Of a stretch of DNA of 31,753 nt, positions 25,732 through 31,753 are shown piece after piece; positions within the stretch are counted from its first letter, which is position 1, and each line of letters begins with the position of its first letter. The DNA is taken from the NCBI GenBank assembly GCA_023807065.1, contig JAJJLU010003778.1, positions 1-31,753 on the forward strand, written 5' to 3'. The notes under the pieces are model-generated. The model searched no databases and was not told the DNA's origin. It saw nothing but the letters and a program-made list of their open reading frames with translations. The stretch comes from Isotricha intestinalis. Lineage: Eukaryota; Ciliophora; Litostomatea; Vestibuliferida; Isotrichidae. Both the position numbers and the translations under genes were made by a program.

Positions 25732-28700
25732 TTATTTTTTACTTGAACCTGAATCTTTATGTACAAAATGAAAATGACCCTCTTCACTTGATTCTTCTTC
25801 ATTTAAATAAAAATTTTCTTTATATCTTTCTTTCAAATTTTTTTGTCTAACACCATACCTTTTTAAATACCTTAATTCAATATTATCTCTATATCTATAC
25901 CAAAAAGGTTCACTTGAAGTTTTGAAAATTTTTAAAAATAACAAAATTGAATTTTCAATCAAAATAAAATAGATAAATTTAGATTTATCATTTAAAAAAT
26001 CATTTCCATAATTATGAGTATATAAAATTAATCCAATATTAGTGAATAAACTAACAAAAATAATTAAACTTTGCATTTTATTAAAAATTCCAATTCCTTT
26101 TGATTCACTCATAGTTTTAACATATTTTAAATAAACCATATTAATTCCATTTGCTAATCTTGTAAATAAAATAAATATTAACATAAAAGCAAAACTAATT
26201 GGACAACAAGTTCCAAATTGTAAAATATATCCAAAATTAAAAACAATAGGAATACATAAATTTTGAATTTCTTCAGAAGTAAATTCACCTCTTGTGTAAT
26301 ATTGAAATTTTTTAGATTTATTTTCTGTGTAAATATATTTTTCCATTATTTGATTTTCAAAAGTTTTTCTTTTATCTCTTAAATAAACTCCATTATAATA
26401 TAGCATTGAAATTATTGAAATCATATCTGAAATTAATATTATTGTTAATTGATGCGCTAATTCATTAAAACAATCATCATATTCACAATTATTAAAATAT
26501 TTTTTTATAAAAGCTATATAATATAAATTATAATTGTAATTAAAGAATTCAAACATTAATCTTTTTTTCAAAATATTATTTAAATATTCTTCTTTATCAG
26601 TTGGTCGTTCTAGTAAAGTTAAAGTTTTAGCAATTTTTTTATAAGCAAAAGATAATAATTCTCTTATACAAAAAATTAAAATTGGAATTAACATTTCTCC
26701 ATATCTATGCATAACTGGAAATTGACCTAAAATATTTTTTTGAAATAATTTATTAACTCTAAATTTTATTCTTTGTAAATAAAAAACACTCATATTAGTT
26801 CCAACAACAGCACAAATTGAAAGAAGAGTAATAATAATAGTTGATATTTTCTTAAGAATAATATCAAATTTTGTAACAACAGGAATTTTTATTCCTAAAA
26901 ATGAAATATATGAAACTTTACTATAATTATCATCATATAAATTTGAAGTTTCAATTTTAAAAGTTTCCATTCCCCAAATTGTATTATAAACTTTTTCATA
27001 AGATTTCCAAGAAAAAACATAAAAATGACCCCATAATATAATAATAATAGAAAAAACTAAATATACAATTATCATTATATTATTATTGATTATTATACTA
27101 AAAATATGTAATAATAAACCTAAAATTGCAGGAAAAATTATCCATTTTAAATAATGGGTAATCCAAGTAAAATAAAATCCAACTGCTTCTCCAAATAAAT
27201 TTCTAAAAGTTTTATTAATTAAATAAGAACTAATTGTAGGAACCGGAGGAACATATGCATTAATTATATTCATTGTTTTAGCATTTTCTTCTAATTCATC
27301 GTGATTTTGTAATATTAAAACAAACTTAAAAACTCTATTAAAGTTATTTTGTTGTTCTTTTTGTATTGTTTTTTCAATTAAATTTAAATCCATTATACTA
27401 TGAAGAATACTTGATATCATTCTACTTTTATCTATATTCCTAAAAACACTTGAACATTTGATTTCATCTTCATTTTTATTTTCTATATTTTCACAATTTT
27501 CACATAAATGATAATTATCATTTGAATCATATCTTCTAAATTTACTGGCAAAAGCTTTAATAAAACTTGTTAAAGGAGGAAATAATTCAACTTTATTTAA
27601 ATCATAATATTCATATTGTAATTTATTCAATTCATTTATTTGAATTTTTGTATTTATTTCAGCTTTAATACTTTTAGAAGCTTTTTTCAATGCTTTAAAT
27701 TTTAGATTTCCACTTGTTTCTTTATATTGATGATAATTTGATATTCCTAATATTTTAAATTGAGTTTGATAATGAAGAGTTTCTGCAATATACATAAAAG
27801 TTGTTTCATCTGCATAAAAATCCATATCTAAAAATCCTAATTCATCTATATAATATTTTACTTTAATTCCACTAAATAAAGTTATAAAAAATTCAAGAAA
27901 AGCAATAAATTTTTTAAAAGTAATATTGTTATAATCTTTATCTTTTTGTAAACAATAATCAACTAAATGTTTTCTAAAATCAGGAAGAAAATTACAAAAA
28001 ATATCTTGTATAATTTTCTTATATGAACATTTATCATTATTTGTTTTTATAATTTCACCTTTATTCCATTTTTTCATAAATTCAATATATTCCTCATCAG
28101 AATCTTCAGAAGTTTCTTCATCAACTTGTAATTGAAAACTTTTTCCCCATTTTGGAACTAATTGAATATTTTGATAATTTTCATTGTTATTTTGATTATT
28201 ATTATGAAAATTTAACATTTGGAAAGGATCATATTGTAAAGCTTTTCCACCTTCAAAATTAATATTTTTTAAAATATCTTTTTTAATATCTTTAAAATTT
28301 CTCATTTTTTCACCAATAGAATTTTTCTCTTTAAATTTTTGAGGCATTTCAATAGCAATTGAATAATAAGTTCTTTCTTTAGCTAAATTATATTCATAAG
28401 ATAAATTGATTCTATTTTCTAATGTATGGTTTTTGAAAGTTTTAATAAAATAAGCATTTATAAATTGTTGTAAAATTCCCATACAATCTGAATCCCTTAT
28501 TACAGATTTAGTATCTGCTTTTAATAATATTTTTAAATAATTATATTCATCTTCTGGAAAATATAAATATATTACACTATTAAAAGAAGATGATATTATT
28601 GGAAATCCTTTTAAATGTCCTAAAGGATATGATATTTCTTCTGAGTTTAAATATGGAGAAATATTATCATATTCTGTGGTAATTAAAGAACTTTTTCTCA

Positions 28701-28830
28701 AATTTCCTCTTTCTAATGTAAGTTCTAAATCCAAACTTGATTCTATTTTATTTTAATTTTTTATCTTACTTATTCTGGTTATTACTCCTTCATTTAGTGA
28801 TGGTTGTTCACTTTCTAATTTTTCATCCAT
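25732..28830 (-). CDS. Anoctamin / TMEM16 family membrane protein, two exons
   Basis: Exon 1 is 28830-28770 (61 nt) and exon 2 is 28742-25732; joined they encode 1023 residues from an ATG. Unspliced, the long frame has no ATG near its 5' end and would begin at a TTG (28734), which is how the small exon was found. The N-terminal 500 residues are cytoplasmic. The membrane domain opens with NLFGEAVGFYFTWITHYLKW and IIFPAILGLLLHIFSIII, then WKSYEKVYNTIWGMETFKI, followed by about eight more helices including CFNELAHQLTIILI and FTRLANGINMVYLKYVKTMS. Order and spacing match TMEM16 channels and scramblases. By-eye alignment suggests the usual acidic calcium ligands are not kept. Stop TAA. The scramblase-like gene lies upstream on the same strand. 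Confidence 0.85.
28743..28769 (-). other. Intron of the anoctamin gene, 27 nt
   Basis: On the sense strand it begins gtaagataa and ends aaaatag. Removal joins ..ata a|aa tca.. and links the ATG exon to the long frame. The intron is a multiple of three but contains in-frame TAA, so it must be removed. Confidence 0.82.
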
Positions 28831-29542
28831 ATGATTTTAAATATTATTTTTTTGAAAAATAAATTCATTTTTTAAATACTAAAATTTGAAAAAAAATTAT
28901 GTTTTGTTATTTATTTTTTTTAAATAAAATAGAAACATGAAATAAATCAATAAAATTAATTTAATATAATATCTTTTGATTTTTTGTTTGAATAATGAAA
29001 AAACAAAAAATAATTTGTATCAATTACTTCATCCTTCAATAGATGATTTTAAATATAAGGAATTTGTTTTATTGATATTTTTTTATTTCAATTCAAACAC
29101 TCAATCAAATGTATTAATTTTGGAATTTATCCTTCTTTATTAAATATTAGAAAAATTTTTATTTGAAATTAATTTGTTATATTAGTAAATTAATATTAGT
29201 TATAAAATAATAGAGTGATTTCATTGAAAATATTGAAAGTAAACATAATAAAAATAATTTATATTGGTTATATATTATAAAAATAGAATTTAGAAGTCAA
29301 ACATTTATTAAATTTTATTTAACTCTTCACAAATTTACATCAATTAATTATCAAAATATCATTTTTAAAATAAAATTAGCATAATAAATTTATATTTTTT
29401 TTAATTGATATTTTTATTAAACTTTTTCTCTTTAAAAGATTACATACAAAAATTTTATTTAGAATTTTCAAAAGTTTAAATTTCATTTGAAAAATATAAT
29501 ATAATACTTCTTCAATTATAAATTATTTTATTCAAAATTTAA
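28831..29542. other. Spacer, 712 bp
   Basis: Upstream of the anoctamin gene and downstream of the scramblase-like gene. Mostly featureless AT-rich DNA. On the plus strand 28991-29143 is a 50-codon open stretch (NNLYQLLHPSIDDFKYKEFV, then a hydrophobic run, TAA) without an ATG in frame. It may be a gene fragment. Confidence 0.4.
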
Positions 29543-30565
29543 TTACATATTCGTTGCTACACCAATATGAGAATTATATAAAACTCTTTTTTTAATTTTT
29601 TTGTAATGTGGTATTTTCAAATTTTTTTTTTCAGATTTATCGTTAATGAGTTTCATATAAAAATATTTATAATAAATTATAACACCACAAACTAATAAAT
29701 ATATTTTCTCTTTGACTGAAATTTTATTTGTTAATTCAATTGAAAAAATATCAGAGACAATAAATTTTCCAATTTCTTGATTATTTTTTTCGATAAAAAA
29801 AAATAAAACTTTAGGACAACAATGAGATAACATATTCGAAGTAATAATAAACTTGAGTTTATTAAATTTATTTAAAATATCAATTTTCACTCCTATACAA
29901 GAAAATTTTTCTTTAATTTTCCCTATAATTTTTTTTTTGCTTATATCTTGAATTAATATATCATTTTCTTTACATAAAAAATTGCAATTTTTTTCTTTTT
30001 CAATTTTTATAAATAATTTATTATTTTGATAATTAAATTGATCAATTGATTGAATATAAAATAATTCAAAATTTAAATTATTTTTACAACATTTATTTCC
30101 TATTTTGATATTTTCTTTACATAAAAAACAATATTTAAAAATTTCTTTTGAATTTTTTAAAAAAATATGAAAAGAATTTTGAAATTCATTTCCAAATAAA
30201 TAGGAAATTTCTTCTGTTTTTTGATATATTTCAAAATAATTACATTGTTCTATTTCTAATAAAATATTAGGACTAAAAGTATATTCAAAACCAAAAAAAG
30301 GAATTCCAGGTATACTTTTAGTAATTATATTTTCCATTGTATTTCGTATCATATTTAAATATTCTTGATTTTGTTTAAAAACTGAATTTGTATTTTCTTG
30401 AAATAAATCATTTGTATTTGAATTTCTTGTTTGTAATCTTATATTTTCTGATAATAATCTTCCAGATGAATTTTTAATGAATAATGGTATGGCTTTTTTA
30501 ACTAATTTATTTTTAGATATTGTTATTTCTTCATTTATTGGAATTATTCCAGTATTTGTATTCAT
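29543..30565 (-). CDS. Phospholipid scramblase (PLSCR)-like protein
   Basis: 340 residues from an ATG at 30565 to TAA at 29543. After a variable 85-residue leader comes a domain that follows the PLSCR/LURAP-like barrel order. An opening with LLEIEQCNYFEIYQ is followed by a Cys-containing loop pair (CFLCKENIKIGNKCC and CNFLCKEND). Then come IIGKIKEKFSCIGVKIDIL, a second Cys pair in SHCCPKVLFFFI, EIGKFIVSDIFSIEL, and the terminal hydrophobic segment KIYLLVCGVIIYYKYFY, which matches the family's single C-terminal membrane helix followed by a basic tail. Relatives are palmitoylated on Cys clusters and are linked to lipid movement between leaflets, although direct scramblase activity in the family is debated. 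The match is structural and by eye. Confidence 0.55.
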   Translation of the reverse strand: MNTNTGIIPINEEITISKNKLVKKAIPLFIKNSSGRLLSENIRLQTRNSNTNDLFQENTNSVFKQNQEYLNMIRNTMENIITKSIPGIPFFGFEYTFSPNILLEIEQCNYFEIYQKTEEISYLFGNEFQNSFHIFLKNSKEIFKYCFLCKENIKIGNKCCKNNLNFELFYIQSIDQFNYQNNKLFIKIEKEKNCNFLCKENDILIQDISKKKIIGKIKEKFSCIGVKIDILNKFNKLKFIITSNMLSHCCPKVLFFFIEKNNQEIGKFIVSDIFSIELTNKISVKEKIYLLVCGVIIYYKYFYMKLINDKSEKKNLKIPHYKKIKKRVLYNSHIGVATNM

Positions 30566-30875
30566 CTTTTCAATTTCTAGTTAAATTAATAAAAAAATAT
30601 ATATATTATTTAATAATATTTTTTTTAAATTTAAATCAATTATCTTTTTCAAAATTAATAAAATATATTGTTATTAAAATTGCTTTTCCACCAATAAATA
30701 AGTAAATTTCATAAATAATAACAAACAATGAAAATACTTTAAAAAAATTAATTCTTTATTTTTATTTTAGAAAGAAATTTTATTATTGAAAAGCTAAAAA
30801 TAATCATTCCATATTGAAAAAGATGAAAAAAAGCTAATAATTAGTTATTTAAACAGGAAAAAAAGAAGATGAAAT

Positions 30876-31271
30876 ATGCAATTTTTATGCATAAACAGTC
30901 TAAATTAATATATTGTACTTGAATCAAATGTTAATTTGGATTTTTCAGGAAATTAACAAAACTTTCAAAGATAAGTTTTTGAGGTCAATGTTCTCAAGTA
31001 AAAAATGAAATATAATTTGAATTAAAAGATTTCATACAAACATGATAAATTAAATAAAAAATGAAAAAAAGATGAATTAGGAAATTAAAGATGTCTGAAG
31101 AAAATAGATAAATGAGAATAGGCTTAACCTCAAACTAAATAATTATAAAAAAAGAAAATAATGAAAAAAAAAGTATTATATCCAAATATTTTTGAGAACA
31201 GAAAATTTTATGATTATTTAATTTACAGTGTTTCTATAGAAAAAAATAAAACAAAGTTTAAAAAACTTTAA
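30876..31271 (+). pseudogene. Possible decayed reading frame sharing sequence with the right-end ORF
   Basis: From an ATG at 30876 one frame reads MQFLCINSLN, YIVLESNVNLDFSGN, QNFQR, VFEVNVLK, KMKYNLN, KISYKHDKLNKK, KKDELGN, RCLKKIDK. The pieces are separated almost only by single TAA codons, with TGA once. Coding-like text resumes with ENRLNLKLNNYKKRK and VLYPNIFENRKFYDYLIYSV in other or recovered frames. The part around KKDELGN matches the 3' end of the ORF at 31488-31727. Stop density is near random expectation for this composition, so chance cannot be excluded. Confidence 0.3.
31071..31114 (+). repeat. Direct repeat, copy 1 (44 nt)
   Basis: Identical to 31710-31753 except one base (gatgaattagg against gaagaattagg). 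Weaker similarity extends about 20 nt further left. Confidence 0.9.
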
Positions 31272-31487
31272 CAAAGAATTATAATATCTTTTTGATTTAT
31301 TATAAATAATAATATCTTATTCTATTTCTTTATTTTTTTTATTTAAATTTTAAACTTTATAATTAAAAAAAAAGTAAAATGATAGATAAAAATAAATCAT
31401 TTTTTTGTATATTAATTATTTTTTTATAAATGCTATTTAAATACATGTTTAATTTAAATTTTAAATTAACTTCCCATCAAAAAGAAT

Positions 31488-31727
31488 ATGAAATCTAAAA
31501 ATGATAATGTAATTCCATATGTAAAATCTATACAATTAATAAAAAAAGAAGTAAATGATGATTTTAATAAAATAAAAGAACAAAAAAATGAATTATTATT
31601 TGAAGAATTAATAATGAAATTTGATATTGATGATGAAGTAAATTGTGTATATCTCAACTTATTACTTGAAAAATTAAATCAAAATCTAAAAAATAAAAAA
31701 GAGGAAAAAGAAGAATTAGGAAATTAA
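31488..31727 (+). CDS. Small charged ORF (79 aa), possibly the start of a longer gene
   Basis: ATG at 31488, TAA at 31725-31727, no other methionine upstream in frame. The sequence is helical and charged (IQLIKKEVNDDFNKIKEQKN, then LFEELIMKFDIDDEVNCVYL, then LLEKLNQNLKNKKEEKEELG) and has the A-rich sense strand typical of genes here. No domain is recognised. The ORF ends within the 44-nt direct repeat, and the next 26 nt to the window edge are identical to the earlier copy. That raises the possibility that the real gene continues, or that this is a duplicated fragment. The window ends before this can be settled. Confidence 0.45.
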   Translation: MKSKNDNVIPYVKSIQLIKKEVNDDFNKIKEQKNELLFEELIMKFDIDDEVNCVYLNLLLEKLNQNLKNKKEEKEELGN

Positions 31728-31753
31728 AGATGTCTGAAGAAAATAGATAAATG
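31710..31753 (+). repeat. Direct repeat, copy 2 (44 nt, may continue past the window)
   Basis: Near-identical to 31071-31114, offset 639 bp. It includes the TAA ending the 31488 ORF and runs into the window edge, so its true length is unknown. Confidence 0.9.

Larger units (their letters stand above)
30566..31487. other. Spacer, 922 bp, partly gene-like
   Basis: The first 300 bp are AT-rich spacer. From about 30850 to 31270 the G+C rises and plus-strand reading is coding-like but broken by stops (see 30876-31271). The last 200 bp are again AT-rich. It contains the first copy of the 44-nt direct repeat. Confidence 0.45.

Noticed and set aside
28732..28734. TTG as the start of the anoctamin
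   Set aside because: A 27-nt intron links the frame to an upstream exon with a proper ATG at 28828-28830.
30876..30980. A 34-nt gtactt...tttttcag segment as an intron
   Set aside because: The ends fit GT...AG, but splicing leads directly to a stop and the donor differs from the GTAA pattern of the supported introns.
1..31753. UGA as a routine Trp codon
   Set aside because: All Trp codons in the long intact frames are TGG; if TGA were common as Trp, these frames would be broken by it in such AT-rich DNA.
1..31753. tRNA genes, CRISPR arrays, transposons, telomeres
   Set aside because: No G+C islands other than the 5S gene, no regular repeat-spacer array, no transposase motif and no terminal telomere-like repeats were seen.

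Overview
The window looks like nuclear DNA from a protist, most probably a ciliate. By eye it is well over three-quarters A+T, gene-dense, and its long reading frames are open under the standard code. Three very short GTAA...TAG introns (27, 31 and 35 nt) can be placed. The gene content fits an alveolate: a four-EF-hand calcium-dependent protein kinase, a copine, a huge multi-membrane TmcB/TmcC-like protein, an LC8-type dynein light chain, and a 5S rRNA whose conserved core resembles ciliate 5S. Standard code, extreme AT content and tiny introns together point to a litostome such as a rumen ciliate. That placement is inference. No telomere, tRNA, CRISPR array or mobile element was recognised.

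Layout. 1-357 is the 3' end of a copine. 483-2351 (+) and 2637-3686 (-) are convergent genes of unknown function. 4272-6680 is a coiled-coil protein. 6844-11089 holds a signalling group: a CDPK whose kinase motifs look disabled, a classical tyrosine phosphatase, a decayed gene, and a small MGCC protein. All three intact proteins start MGxxxS, the N-myristoylation pattern. 11403-12389 is a Trf4/Cid1-type nucleotidyltransferase, 12743-13933 an auxin-efflux-carrier-family membrane protein, and 14242-14550 a dynein light chain. 15472-19842 is the 1456-residue TmcB/TmcC-like membrane protein, and 19958-20860 a protein with an NEKQ/NKKQ repeat. A lone 5S rRNA lies at 21375-21492 (-).

The right third is about membranes. 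A VPS9-domain Rab GEF (-) and a spliced syntaxin-16/Tlg2-like SNARE (+) diverge from a 143-bp spacer. A spliced anoctamin/TMEM16 (-) follows, then a phospholipid-scramblase-like gene (-). The right end has a short ORF and one copy of a 44-nt direct repeat that is cut by the window edge.

Spacers are very AT-rich. Several contain what look like decayed reading frames (3761-4125, 9952-10516, 14888-15300, 25008-25563, 30876-31271). All 17 annotated coding regions end in TAA (14) or TAG (3), none in TGA. The genes do not form one obvious pathway. The coherent groupings are the myristoylated signalling trio, the endosomal VPS9/syntaxin pair and the TMEM16/scramblase neighbours.
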